Of a DNA stretch of 64,000 bases, positions 1 through 9,180 are shown in pieces. The notes under the pieces are model-generated. The model ran no database searches. It was given only the letters and a program-made list of their open reading frames with translations, and had not been told where the DNA came from. Origin of the DNA: a virus; IMG/VR virus record IMGVR_UViG_3300020411_003797, positions 34,560 through 98,559 of that record. One strand, written 5' to 3'. Within the stretch, counting starts at the first letter, position 1. Each line of letters starts with the position of its first letter. The position numbers and the translations under genes were made by a program.

Positions 1-3000
1 CCCAATACATAAGTCAAACTTCTGTCGACAAGCACACTTATGGAGAACTAGCTCAAAAGATGAGAGGTTTCGAAGCGATGATGGGGTCAAGAGAAGCTTA
101 TCTTGGTAACGTTATAAACAAAGATACTGCGAGCAAAATAAGTAGAGACTTAGCAGAAAGTAGAATAAATACTATTGCTGAATATGAGCAGTTTTACGAT
201 CCTGCTAATTTGCAAAATTTAGCAAGAAATTCTTCTTCAGATATTATTTCAAACAAGATGTCGATGAAAAGGGCTTATCCAACTTTCAAACTATTCTTCG
301 TAGAAGAAGATGAGCATGAGTCAAGATTTCTTAATATGGATGATTTTTACAGCTATAACGCTGTAAAAGAATTTACTTTCTATGCAACGAGAAAAGATCC
401 TGGAGATACTGCTACTATAGTTCTGCAAAATGTAAATGGAACGCTCGATGGAACTAGAAGAAACTCAATCGTAGATCTTGATTATTTTAATGAAAAAGAA
501 GCTGAGCGTATCGCAGAGGATAATCCGAACATAGCAACTAGAGCAGATAATAGCGAAGTGGCTGCAAATGACCAGCCGTTTACAGCTCTTGTATTAAGAC
601 CAGGTATGAATGTTCAACTTAGGGTTGGTTACAGCAATGATCCGAATATGCTGAGTGTACTTCTAAACGGAAGAGCGACAGATATTGCATGGAATAAAAA
701 TGGTGATTTAGTTGAGATAACAGTACAATCATTTGGTACCGAACTTACACAAAAAATCAAGGGTGTTGGCGGAACAGACAGAAGTGTAGATTGGGATAAT
801 CAAACTTACTACAGTACTCACCAACTTTTAGGTGCAATGATGACGCAACCAGAATTGCATCATTTTGGAAGATGGGAGTATGGCAGACTTAGGCAGATAG
901 GTGAAGATAAAAGTGCAGACTTAGATTTCTATCCATATTCAAGGGAGGGTTTTGTAGGAAACAATCCAATTTCAAACTCTCTAACAAGTTGGATATCAAA
1001 CCACCCAGTATTATCTATAGCATTAGCTACTGGTACACTGATTGCTGGAATGTTGGCAGTTAGAGCAGGTGGTGCCAGATTGGTTGCTCGAGGATCAGGT
1101 GGTCGAGTTGCAGGTGGGGGCCAACCTTTAATTGGCCCAATGCAAGCAACTGAGACCTTTCCAGGCGCAATGGTTCAAACTGCTCGTCCAACCGTCACTT
1201 ATGTGCAACAAGCTAGTCAGCGAAGCAGAGTTTTTAGTTGGTTGAGCTATAACAATCCTTTATCTCCAGGAGAAAACATAGTAGGTTATGCTCTTATGAC
1301 CCCTTTCAGAATCTTAGGCAGCATAATTAAAAATGTGCGCTCTGGAGGGCCTGGTTGGGGTAGTGCGGTAAGAAGTGGCGGGCCTGCAATGAGGCTTGGA
1401 ACTCGTTGGGGTTCATCAATTGATGATCTTGTCGCCAGTGCTGATGAATTAGCAGAAGTGTTAAAACCAGGTTTCAATGGTACTGCTGGTCGTGCAGCGA
1501 CAGCAGCTAAACAACTTATAGACAGAATCAGCGGCATTAGAGGATCGGAAGCTGCAGCGGCTGCTGCAGCTAGAATAACTCAAGCTGCAAGAACAGCAGC
1601 GAATAGCACGGGAAACGCTCGACTACTTGCAAGACAAAATATAGCAAGAGAAGTGTACGAACTTCAAACAAGGGCAGCGGTGCAAAGGTTTGCTTGGTGG
1701 CCAATGGGTGCTGCAGCACAATCGCTAAAAGGTTGGGCAGGAAGATCATCTGTAGCACCTTTAGCATGGATGGTTGGTAAAGCTACATTTGGTAATCTCT
1801 TTATTAAAGGTCCAGCCAACTTGGTTAGAGCTGCGGTGCCGTTGTGGATTGCTGCAAAGGGTGCAGATCTTTTATTAACGAATATTACTAGGTGGGCTCA
1901 AGATAACTATATAAACAAATACAGACAGTCTGTAGCAAAAGTTAAAGCAACACTAAAAATGACTCCCGCAGATGACAATCTTTTTCCTCCAAATCCTGCA
2001 AGCTATATGACTTTAGGTTGGTATGATAAGAAAAGTTTTTGGGAAAGAAATGTTGAAATGCCAGTAAGAGCAATGTTCGACAGCATACTAAACAATTATG
2101 TTGGAATAACTTACACTAAAATGTCTGAGTGGTTTGATGCGTGGTCTGATATACCTGACGCACACATTCTTGAGAAAAGAGTAAGACCTGGAGCTTGCAG
2201 ATATAAATTGAGAGCACAAACGATTTGGCAAACCTTCCAGGAAATGTCACATAGACACCCAGGATGGATCTATGGGGTTAGACCGTATGGAACAAAATTT
2301 AGAAACACTATGTTCTTCGGAGTTCCTTCCCAAAGGTACTGGGCAAGACCAGGAGATACTAATTTTGTACAAAGAATGAATAAGATCCACAGATATCTAA
2401 ATGACCCTGGAAATAACTACAATACTTTACGCAAACAAGCAGAAGAGCTTTATCCTCGCGATATTATTCAAGAATGGTATGACACTGCTCTCTTGGCCGC
2501 ACAAGCACTAAACCCAACTCTTCCCAGCCCTTCCGCCGAAGCATACGAACGTTGGGAACACCTGGCCGGCGACACAGAGACAAAAGCCCAAACTATGTGG
2601 ACGGATCATTTTCAAAACAGAATGATGCAAGAATTTGTTACTGGTATGGAAAACAGATTTGTTCCATTCAGAAGGTGGCACATGATTACTTCTGATCAAG
2701 ACATAGTTCAAAACGGAATCATGACAAGTGAATCTAGCGTAGTCAATGCAGTCAATGTTCAATATATCGATTGGAATGAGAAAGACGGAAGACCTCGTGA
2801 AACTTCAGCTGGTGTGTCGCCAATAAAAACTCAGTTTATGAAAGCTAGTTCTCAAATACCAGACAATATGCTCAACACTGCAGTAGTTAATTATCCAAAT
2901 TGCAAAGGCCAATCAATGGCACTAAGATATGGACAATCTGCGCTTATGTACGGTTTGAGAGAAATGTATAAGGGTGAAATAATGATCTTAGGCAACCCAA

Positions 3001-3983
3001 GGATAAGACCTTGGGATGTCTGTATACTTATGGATGACTACAACGATATGTATGGACCAGTAGAAGTTGAATCTGTCGTACATATGTTTAGTCATGAAAC
3101 TGGTTTCTTAACTGAGATAAAACCAAATGCAGTAGTAATGGCAAACGAAATTTCAACTTGGCCAATACTTGAGGGAATAAAATTATTTGCAATGGCCGTC
3201 AAGTCAGTTGAAGAAAATGGAAAAGGAGCAGATTTCTTTGGAAATACAGACATGTTCTTTTCTCCAGAAGCAGACTCGCGCATGGTTGACTTTTTTATGA
3301 AAAAATATTCTACAAGATTTGGACAAGAAAATCCTCTTGAAGATTTTATAGAAGTTTTGGAAGACAACGGTTTGGTCGAAGATGGAAGAGATATTGTAAG
3401 GTCTGCAAACAGTAATCGTCTTAGTGCAACTTACGGTATATTAAGCGGAATTTTTGGTACAGCAGCTTTGGCTGCTGGTAGCGGAAGATTGTTGATGAAC
3501 GTTCCAAGACTTCTTGGCGCTGCGCGTCACCCAATTAGAAACTTCAATCTGTCTCACTATAGCCCGCTAATACAAAGTGTAGTAGCAATAGTTGCAGGTC
3601 AAGCAGGAATCAGTGGAATGACACAGAGATCTGGTGCAATAGGATCTTCTGCTGCTTGGCTTATTGGAATGCCAATACTTTTTGCGAAATGTATGGAAGA
3701 AGAGACAGTGAATGTAGTACCATTGATAAAAGGAAATCGACCTATTGTTAGCGGCTTAACGCTTAAGAGCCCAGCAGAACTATTCAACAGTATACTTGGC
3801 AACGTTACAAACGCTGCAGAAGATACTATGAATGGTATGACTAGGCTTGTTGATGAATGGCAAGTATATAAAGCTCATAGTTGGGCAGCATATGATAAAA
3901 TACATGGTAACAGAAGTGGTTTTGTTGATCGCTACATACACCATGGAGTAACTATGTTCGATTGGTCAAAGGAAAATCTATAA
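1..3983 (+). CDS. Baseplate hub-like giant tail protein, 5' end outside window
   Basis: The reading frame is open from base 3 through the first in-frame ATG at base 60. No good ribosome site precedes that ATG, so the gene very probably begins upstream. From the ATG there are 1307 residues. Residues about 70-230 have the beta-rich pattern of phage hub/late-control D (gp27/gp44-type) proteins: an LRPGMNVQLRVGY strand followed by NGRATDI and ITVQSFGTEL. After that, the protein is unlike a normal hub. There is a likely membrane-type helix near 306-326, a long Ala/Gly/Arg-rich helical stretch at 340-600, and hydrophobic segments near 565-605 and 1110-1200. It sits directly upstream of gp25-like and gpJ-like wedge genes, the usual place for a hub. 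A fusion of hub with a membrane-active or tape-measure-like part is possible. The hub call rests on motif memory only. Confidence 0.6.
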   Translation, partial: QYISQTSVDKHTYGELAQKMRGFEAMMGSREAYLGNVINKDTASKISRDLAESRINTIAEYEQFYDPANLQNLARNSSSDIISNKMSMKRAYPTFKLFFVEEDEHESRFLNMDDFYSYNAVKEFTFYATRKDPGDTATIVLQNVNGTLDGTRRNSIVDLDYFNEKEAERIAEDNPNIATRADNSEVAANDQPFTALVLRPGMNVQLRVGYSNDPNMLSVLLNGRATDIAWNKNGDLVEITVQSFGTELTQKIKGVGGTDRSVDWDNQTYYSTHQLLGAMMTQPELHHFGRWEYGRLRQIGEDKSADLDFYPYSREGFVGNNPISNSLTSWISNHPVLSIALATGTLIAGMLAVRAGGARLVARGSGGRVAGGGQPLIGPMQATETFPGAMVQTARPTVTYVQQASQRSRVFSWLSYNNPLSPGENIVGYALMTPFRILGSIIKNVRSGGPGWGSAVRSGGPAMRLGTRWGSSIDDLVASADELAEVLKPGFNGTAGRAATAAKQLIDRISGIRGSEAAAAAAARITQAARTAANSTGNARLLARQNIAREVYELQTRAAVQRFAWWPMGAAAQSLKGWAGRSSVAPLAWMVGKATFGNLFIKGPANLVRAAVPLWIAAKGADLLLTNITRWAQDNYINKYRQSVAKVKATLKMTPADDNLFPPNPASYMTLGWYDKKSFWERNVEMPVRAMFDSILNNYVGITYTKMSEWFDAWSDIPDAHILEKRVRPGACRYKLRAQTIWQTFQEMSHRHPGWIYGVRPYGTKFRNTMFFGVPSQRYWARPGDTNFVQRMNKIHRYLNDPGNNYNTLRKQAEELYPRDIIQEWYDTALLAAQALNPTLPSPSAEAYERWEHLAGDTETKAQTMWTDHFQNRMMQEFVTGMENRFVPFRRWHMITSDQDIVQNGIMTSESSVVNAVNVQYIDWNEKDGRPRETSAGVSPIKTQFMKASSQIPDNMLNTAVVNYPNCKGQSMALRYGQSALMYGLREMYKGEIMILGNPRIRPWDVCILMDDYNDMYGPVEVESVVHMFSHETGFLTEIKPNAVVMANEISTWPILEGIKLFAMAVKSVEENGKGADFFGNTDMFFSPEADSRMVDFFMKKYSTRFGQENPLEDFIEVLEDNGLVEDGRDIVRSANSNRLSATYGILSGIFGTAALAAGSGRLLMNVPRLLGAARHPIRNFNLSHYSPLIQSVVAIVAGQAGISGMTQRSGAIGSSAAWLIGMPILFAKCMEEETVNVVPLIKGNRPIVSGLTLKSPAELFNSILGNVTNAAEDTMNGMTRLVDEWQVYKAHSWAAYDKIHGNRSGFVDRYIHHGVTMFDWSKENL

Positions 3984-4546
3984 TGTCTACTTCAAAAACT
4001 AGAACCAACCAAGTCAGTTCAGTAAGAACTGATCAGTCACATTCCGAAATCAAAAGGTCTACTTACAGTGAACAAACATATACAAAGTGTTTTGGACCTT
4101 ACTTGTGCACTGGAATAGATGGGATTAAAGGGTTTGGTCAAGGTGAAGCAAAACCATTTGGAGACGATTGTGATACTCGCCCACTTTTCTATATAAGGGC
4201 GAAAATTCCAGGCACTGAAACAGAGATACGTGTTCCAGCAGACTCTAGAGTTTACAAAAGCGAGGAGGATGTCTGGAAAGTAGGCAGTACTCCCGATGCT
4301 TTTGAAGATAAACTTTTTCAAGTTTTTGCAGAAGGTCCGGAACCGCATCAACTAAACGCTGGTAGAGGAGAATTTATTGGTTCGCGTGGTACAGAGTATT
4401 GCAACGGGTTAACTACCGAACCAATAGTAAGCGAAGTAGATACGAATCTTCCTACCAGTATTGCTGGAGTTTGTGGGCCAATGGGTCCAGAGCACCCAGG
4501 CTGCGGACCTATAATGAATTGGATAGCGACTTTAAAAAACGCATAA
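3983..4546 (+). CDS. Unknown baseplate-cluster protein
   Basis: 187 residues from the ATG at 3983, which overlaps the upstream stop as TAATG and has AAAGGA nine bases before it. An in-frame TTG lies 21 bases earlier, but the overlap and ribosome site favour the ATG. The N-terminus is polar, rich in Ser, Thr and Lys. The remainder has scattered cysteines (a KCFGPYLC pair and CGPMGPEHPGCGP near the end) and many glycines. I recognise no family. Its place between the hub-like protein and the gp25-like wedge protein suggests a small baseplate part, perhaps a spike or hub accessory. Confidence 0.75.
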   Translation: MSTSKTRTNQVSSVRTDQSHSEIKRSTYSEQTYTKCFGPYLCTGIDGIKGFGQGEAKPFGDDCDTRPLFYIRAKIPGTETEIRVPADSRVYKSEEDVWKVGSTPDAFEDKLFQVFAEGPEPHQLNAGRGEFIGSRGTEYCNGLTTEPIVSEVDTNLPTSIAGVCGPMGPEHPGCGPIMNWIATLKNA

Positions 4547-4564
4547 AGCTACAAGGAGATTAGC

Positions 4565-4936
4565 ATGAGTACAAAAAATACAACCCTTGGGCCAAGAAGG
4601 GCCAGAATCATTCTCAATGAACAAGGAAGTGCCTGTATAAACACAGGAGAGCCAGGAGGTCTTGGCGGGCACTTAACAATCTGCGGCGATAAAGAAAGTG
4701 GGAACACTTCAGCTTCTCTTGGCGGTGGTAAGATTTGCTTGGAGCAAGACGTAATAAATCATCCTGGGCAAATAACATGTCCATGGCCAATGTCTATGTT
4801 GCCTTCGATAGCAAGCTTTCCCCAAAGAATTTTCTTACCACCATTTATGGATTTGTTGCCAATGCTTGGGCCAGTTGTTGCTGCTTCAGCAGCAGTTGTT
4901 GCCTTGGGTGCAATAGCTAAATCCTCTAGAGGCTAG
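4565..4936 (+). CDS. Small baseplate-cluster protein with hydrophobic C-terminus
   Basis: 123 residues, with AAGGAG a few bases before the ATG. The first 60 residues are Gly-rich and turn-rich, with conserved-looking cysteines. The last 45 are strongly hydrophobic (LPPFMDLLPMLGPVVAASAA), consistent with one membrane-type helix. In contractile-tail clusters this slot often holds a PAAR-like spike tip or another hub accessory. I do not see a clear PAAR signature, so the role is inferred from position only. Confidence 0.7.
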   Translation: MSTKNTTLGPRRARIILNEQGSACINTGEPGGLGGHLTICGDKESGNTSASLGGGKICLEQDVINHPGQITCPWPMSMLPSIASFPQRIFLPPFMDLLPMLGPVVAASAAVVALGAIAKSSRG

Positions 4937-4938
4937 TT

Positions 4939-5367
4939 GTGATTATTACCAGAAACAGTGTTGATTTTCACTGGTCACAAGATGGAGATTTCTCCCTTGG
5001 TCCCAATGGAGATATTAAAAGAGCCAACCATGAAGGGGGGCGTGTTGCTAGACAAACAATAATGAAGCGTCTGCAAAGCTCACTTGGTGACTGGGTACTA
5101 CATCCTGACATTGGTGCAAGTTTGAGCCATTTCGCTGGATTGCCAAACAATAGACAAACAGGTGCATTAATCAAAGCAAAGGTAGTCTCCACACTAATGG
5201 ACGAGGGTGCAATTTCTGGAAGCAGTTTGAAAGTTGAAGTAGTTCCAATTGCAAAGAACAAAGTTCTTGTATTAGTTTACGCAACTATAGCTATGTCTGG
5301 AGAACCAGTATTTATAAATATGCAGTATGATTTAAGAGAAAACAAAATGATACCAAGGCTTGTTTAG
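4939..5367 (+). CDS. Baseplate wedge protein, GPW/gp25-like
   Basis: 142 residues from a GTG start two bases after the previous stop. It has the length and pattern of the GPW/gp25 family: an early DGDFSLGPNGDI segment, then RQTIMKRLQSSLGDWVLHPDIGASL, a helix, and a final strand pair ending in the QYDLRE region. In T4 gp25 and T6SS TssE this small protein forms the core of each baseplate wedge next to the gpJ/gp6-type protein. The next gene here is of that type, which supports the call. Confidence 0.82.
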   Translation: MIITRNSVDFHWSQDGDFSLGPNGDIKRANHEGGRVARQTIMKRLQSSLGDWVLHPDIGASLSHFAGLPNNRQTGALIKAKVVSTLMDEGAISGSSLKVEVVPIAKNKVLVLVYATIAMSGEPVFINMQYDLRENKMIPRLV

Positions 5368-5376
5368 GAGATTCAA

Positions 5377-6648
5377 ATGGCTATAAAACCAACAATGAAA
5401 ACTGTTCGAAGTCTTTCGAAGGAAGTCAAAGATCAGCTTCAGCAAAGATCAGGAATTACTCACTGGGCAAAAGATGGCGCAGCCAAAAGTATGGTTGACG
5501 CAATTGCTACAGAACAGTCATTAATGTCGCAAAGAGCAACTAGAGCTATTGACAGTTTACAAATATCTAGTGCCACTGGCAAAGCTTTAGAATCACTTGG
5601 TGAAAACAGAGGGGTAAGAAGGTTGTCACCAACCTATGCAGACAGCAAGAAAAATGAGATGAATTTCTTTTTTTATTGTTCAACGACTTTTGGAGATATA
5701 AATGGTGGAGCAGATATTGTTATACCTGCGGGAACTGTAATTTCTCCAGGCAGCGCACTAACTCCAGGAAGAGTTAGCCAGTCAGCAACAGACATCAAAT
5801 ACGTAACTGTTCAAACCTACACTCTGCCAGCATCAGCATCTTCATACTATTGTGGAATAAAAGCAACCACTCCGGGCACAGCGCAAAATGTTGCAGAGAA
5901 TGTTTTAGTTGCCCACAACTTTACAGGGTATACAGACTTTGTAGCTGGCGCACCACTAAAATGCAAAAATGATTACTCTATTATAAACGGCCAGAACATA
6001 GAAAGCGATGATAATCTGCGTTTCAGAATATCCAGCCACTATGGCGCTCTTGCTGGAGCAACAGAAGACTCCTTGCTTCTTAGAGCTCTTACAGTGCCAG
6101 GAGTTCTCGATATGAGACTAGAGCCTAATTTCTTTGGAATAGGTACATGTGCAGTTTTTGTTTTTGGTCAAGATAACGAATCATCTCAAGCGCTTGTTAG
6201 AAAAGTTCAAGAAAAAATAAATGCAATACAGACTGCTGGTGTAAAAATACTTGCATCTCCAGGAGTTAAGGTAAGGTTTGATTTTGACTTGGTACTTTAC
6301 ACTCAGACGACACTGTCAGCTACGGAACAAAATTCTATAAAAAGAGCTGTAAAACGAGTAATGGATAGATACTTTTCAAGAAGAACTCGTGCACCAATAA
6401 AATCCATATCTTTAGAAGCTATTAGAAAAATGATAGCAAGAAATAAAGAAATTAGTTCAAAAGTTGTCGACAGGGGATCAAGCGATGAGCTTTTTAACAA
6501 CGTCTACATAAGAAAAGATTACAGTGGAGTTAGGGTTGCTTCTGAAAGAACAACACTTGATAGTCTTAACTACCGCCTAGAAAGATATGAATTTGGAGCA
6601 TTAGGTAGCTTAACGGTAAGATTCCAAAAAATAGATGCATTGATATAG
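5377..6648 (+). CDS. Baseplate wedge protein, gpJ/gp47 family
   Basis: 423 residues; ribosome site GGAG before the ATG. The N-terminal helix pair (SMVDAIATEQSLMSQRATRAIDSLQ) is typical of the Baseplate_J family. So are the ALESLGENRGVRR motif and the central signature RFRISSHYGALAGATEDSLL with the ALTVPGVLDM strand. The C-terminal half is mixed alpha/beta, as in P2 gpJ and Mu gp47. It follows the gp25-like gene, the usual order in myoviruses. It should build the wedge ring around the hub. Confidence 0.85.
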   Translation: MAIKPTMKTVRSLSKEVKDQLQQRSGITHWAKDGAAKSMVDAIATEQSLMSQRATRAIDSLQISSATGKALESLGENRGVRRLSPTYADSKKNEMNFFFYCSTTFGDINGGADIVIPAGTVISPGSALTPGRVSQSATDIKYVTVQTYTLPASASSYYCGIKATTPGTAQNVAENVLVAHNFTGYTDFVAGAPLKCKNDYSIINGQNIESDDNLRFRISSHYGALAGATEDSLLLRALTVPGVLDMRLEPNFFGIGTCAVFVFGQDNESSQALVRKVQEKINAIQTAGVKILASPGVKVRFDFDLVLYTQTTLSATEQNSIKRAVKRVMDRYFSRRTRAPIKSISLEAIRKMIARNKEISSKVVDRGSSDELFNNVYIRKDYSGVRVASERTTLDSLNYRLERYEFGALGSLTVRFQKIDALI

Positions 6649-6657
6649 GGTTTTGCA

Positions 6658-8289
6658 ATGGGGTTCTTTGAGCAAAGATTGTTAAATACTTTTCCCTTGT
6701 GGGCAAAGATGAGAAAAGATCCTTCTTCTTATGGCAATAGATTCATGAGTGCGCTTGGCGGCTTTAGTGAAATTGCAACAAAAGAAATAGTAAAAACTTC
6801 TGAAATGTTAAAAGTTTTAGCAGAAGATATAAGTTTTTTAACTCTGCAAGAAATCTTTTTACAAGAATCAGACTACATGACAAGAACCAACGAAGACGGC
6901 TGGGTAAGCACTATTGTTTATCCAACAGTTTCTGGAAACATATCTGGAACTACCTACACAGTCGCAAGAGCTGCAAGTATAGCTGATTTCTTTTTCTCCG
7001 TACCTGATAGAGTTACCAATAAGCAGAAAGTTGTGGTTGATAATTGGACGATCTGGGAAAGCTCAAGCCCAACTGTTTACAACAGCATAGATACTGATAA
7101 AGCAGGTACTCCAGAAAGACTTCTTGTGCAAGTGTACGATAGTACTATTTATCAGAAAGAAGGAACTGACAGGGATGTCGACAATCCATTCTATGGAATT
7201 CATTATATTTATCTGACTGGTTTAGACGAAGATAACAATCAGGTAAAAGAATATATAAATATAAACGATGATGGGTATTACACCCCCATGAATCTGTTTA
7301 GAAAGTTGACTGATGTTCAGTGGTGTGGCTTTGATGGTAAAATCAAAATCACTCTTACAACAAAAGAGCATGGTGCGGTAGATACTGGTCGAATCATACA
7401 TAAGTTCGATACAGGGGTAATATCAGATTTAAGTGGACCATTAGCTCTTTATTTAGAAAACAATAGCGATATAGCTCATTTAAAATCAAAAATAATTAGA
7501 TATCGTTCAGGAGCATCTTACAGAAGAGAAGAAGTTTTAGATTTGGAGGATACCGTAGAAGAAGAGATGGCTAATCAACGACTACTAGACTCTACTGGAG
7601 CAACGTTCAAAGCTATCGGGATGTCTGTAAGCCCTGTAGATACAAGAGGCTATGTATTAGATACTAATGGAAAAATACACGTATATGAAATGGGGTTGAG
7701 CCCATTTGTTAATAGAGGAACTCCACCAAGCGAAGACACATATATTGATATTTTATCAATAAAAGATAGAGTTGTTTTAGATGAGAAAATACCTTTGTGG
7801 ACCTGGTTTAGAGCTTTAGTACTTCCTGTTCAAAAAGTAGCGATTAAGCGAGTTAAGCCAGATGGTGTAGAAGAATACTTGCAGCCTACAACGATGACCT
7901 GGGCTGCGGCATATGCTTCTTTTCCAGGTACTATGTTGCCCGGTAAACCTCCAGAAGAATCTTGGGAAGATTTTAGATTCTACAATACTTTTGATCAGCT
8001 TGGTCAATGGGACTTTTATTGCGAAGCTACATTCCTTGGTTTAGATAAAGTAGCAATGGTAAGTAAGACTGGAGTCATGTGTGAAAGTCTCAAGGCAGTA
8101 AAAGATTTTGATTCTGGCCTGGATACTGCGGACGGTATTTTCTTTGATAAAGAAAATTACTTGTGCATTAGTGTAGGTAAATCCTATTATAGGTATTCTT
8201 TAAATAAAGATATTTATTTAGCTGATTTTAATCAGCAAAAGCTTCTCTTTAGAGAGCTCTATGATGACGTAGAGATTAATTATGCCTAA
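6658..8289 (+). CDS. Probable baseplate/tail protein, family unknown
   Basis: 543 residues. The N-terminal 70 residues are helical (FFEQRLLNTFPLWAKMRKD), as in proteins that dock on gpJ-type wedges. The rest is beta-rich, with many Tyr, Asp and Thr. Its stop lies eight bases inside the next gene, so the two are translationally linked. The position after gpJ is where gpI- or gp7/gp8-like wedge proteins occur, but I cannot match a family by eye. Confidence 0.75.
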   Translation: MGFFEQRLLNTFPLWAKMRKDPSSYGNRFMSALGGFSEIATKEIVKTSEMLKVLAEDISFLTLQEIFLQESDYMTRTNEDGWVSTIVYPTVSGNISGTTYTVARAASIADFFFSVPDRVTNKQKVVVDNWTIWESSSPTVYNSIDTDKAGTPERLLVQVYDSTIYQKEGTDRDVDNPFYGIHYIYLTGLDEDNNQVKEYININDDGYYTPMNLFRKLTDVQWCGFDGKIKITLTTKEHGAVDTGRIIHKFDTGVISDLSGPLALYLENNSDIAHLKSKIIRYRSGASYRREEVLDLEDTVEEEMANQRLLDSTGATFKAIGMSVSPVDTRGYVLDTNGKIHVYEMGLSPFVNRGTPPSEDTYIDILSIKDRVVLDEKIPLWTWFRALVLPVQKVAIKRVKPDGVEEYLQPTTMTWAAAYASFPGTMLPGKPPEESWEDFRFYNTFDQLGQWDFYCEATFLGLDKVAMVSKTGVMCESLKAVKDFDSGLDTADGIFFDKENYLCISVGKSYYRYSLNKDIYLADFNQQKLLFRELYDDVEINYA

Positions 8290-9166
8290 GTACACACAGG
8301 AGGGCTATAGCTTTCCAAGTTCTATTGATGAAGTTGGTATAGATATAGGGCTAACTCGACTTCCGGGAGAGGGTGCAGAAGACTACAGAAGAAGACTGTT
8401 GCTTCACATTAGAAACCCTCCCAATCCAAAAAAAGATTCAATCATTACTACACCGCAAAGAAAAGTTGGTGTTTTTGATAAAGAAGTAATGATAGCAGAA
8501 CTTGTTGTAGATGCAGATGGCAGACCTGTTGCAAAAGATCCAAGAATAGAAATTGATGCATCTTTCTTAAAAGTTTGGGATGACTGGAACTATGGTGCAA
8601 ACGAACCAGTACTTACTTGTAATCTCTCTTTAAGAGATAAGCAGTATTTTTTAAGAGATGTTTATTCTCAGCTTTCGACTTTAACTTTCTTGACGGTAAC
8701 GAAGTCTAAGCTTTTCGACGATTATTTAAAATCGTTTAATTTAAAGATAAGTAACACTGACAGAGTTCTACCTCTTCAGCCACTTACATCTTCTAGATTA
8801 AATAAGTTAGATCTAGAAAATTTAAGAAAAGTTATGTTATCTAATTCAATAGTTTATAGAAACGAGGTGGCTAGTTTAGATTTAATGTTGCAAGATGGAG
8901 ATTACTATATAGACTATGACTTTGGCTACATTTACTCCCACAATACTGGTGGGGGTTCAATTCATGCCGAATATAGCAGATTCCCCTTTATTTTTTATTG
9001 GCAACCGGTTAAGGTATTTGAGGTCAACGACAGTTCGACTGACCAATTTACTAAAGACCTGTTGCTGAACGATAATGGGGTCTGGGAGAGATTGCTTCTG
9101 AATCCTTATGGTGCTAAGATAGCTAATATTATCCTGGAAGAAAATCCATTGCAATGGGGTAAATAA
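8282..9166 (+). CDS. Probable tail/baseplate protein, unknown
   Basis: 294 residues, overlapping the preceding gene by eight bases. The N-terminus contains IGLTRLPGEGAEDYRRRLLLHIRNPPNP, which looks like a structural docking helix followed by a Pro-rich linker. The middle is helix-rich and the end is beta (DGDYYIDYDFGYIYSHNTGGG). No known domain was recognised. The neighbours make a baseplate role likely. Confidence 0.72.
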   Translation: MPKYTQEGYSFPSSIDEVGIDIGLTRLPGEGAEDYRRRLLLHIRNPPNPKKDSIITTPQRKVGVFDKEVMIAELVVDADGRPVAKDPRIEIDASFLKVWDDWNYGANEPVLTCNLSLRDKQYFLRDVYSQLSTLTFLTVTKSKLFDDYLKSFNLKISNTDRVLPLQPLTSSRLNKLDLENLRKVMLSNSIVYRNEVASLDLMLQDGDYYIDYDFGYIYSHNTGGGSIHAEYSRFPFIFYWQPVKVFEVNDSSTDQFTKDLLLNDNGVWERLLLNPYGAKIANIILEENPLQWGK

Positions 9167-9180
9167 AGTGCGGAGAAAAC

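Noticed and set aside
5313-5320. TATAAATA, the T4-type late promoter core
   Set aside because: Found inside the gp25-like gene and also at random sites in other genes; not placed at gene starts, so no support for T4-like late control.
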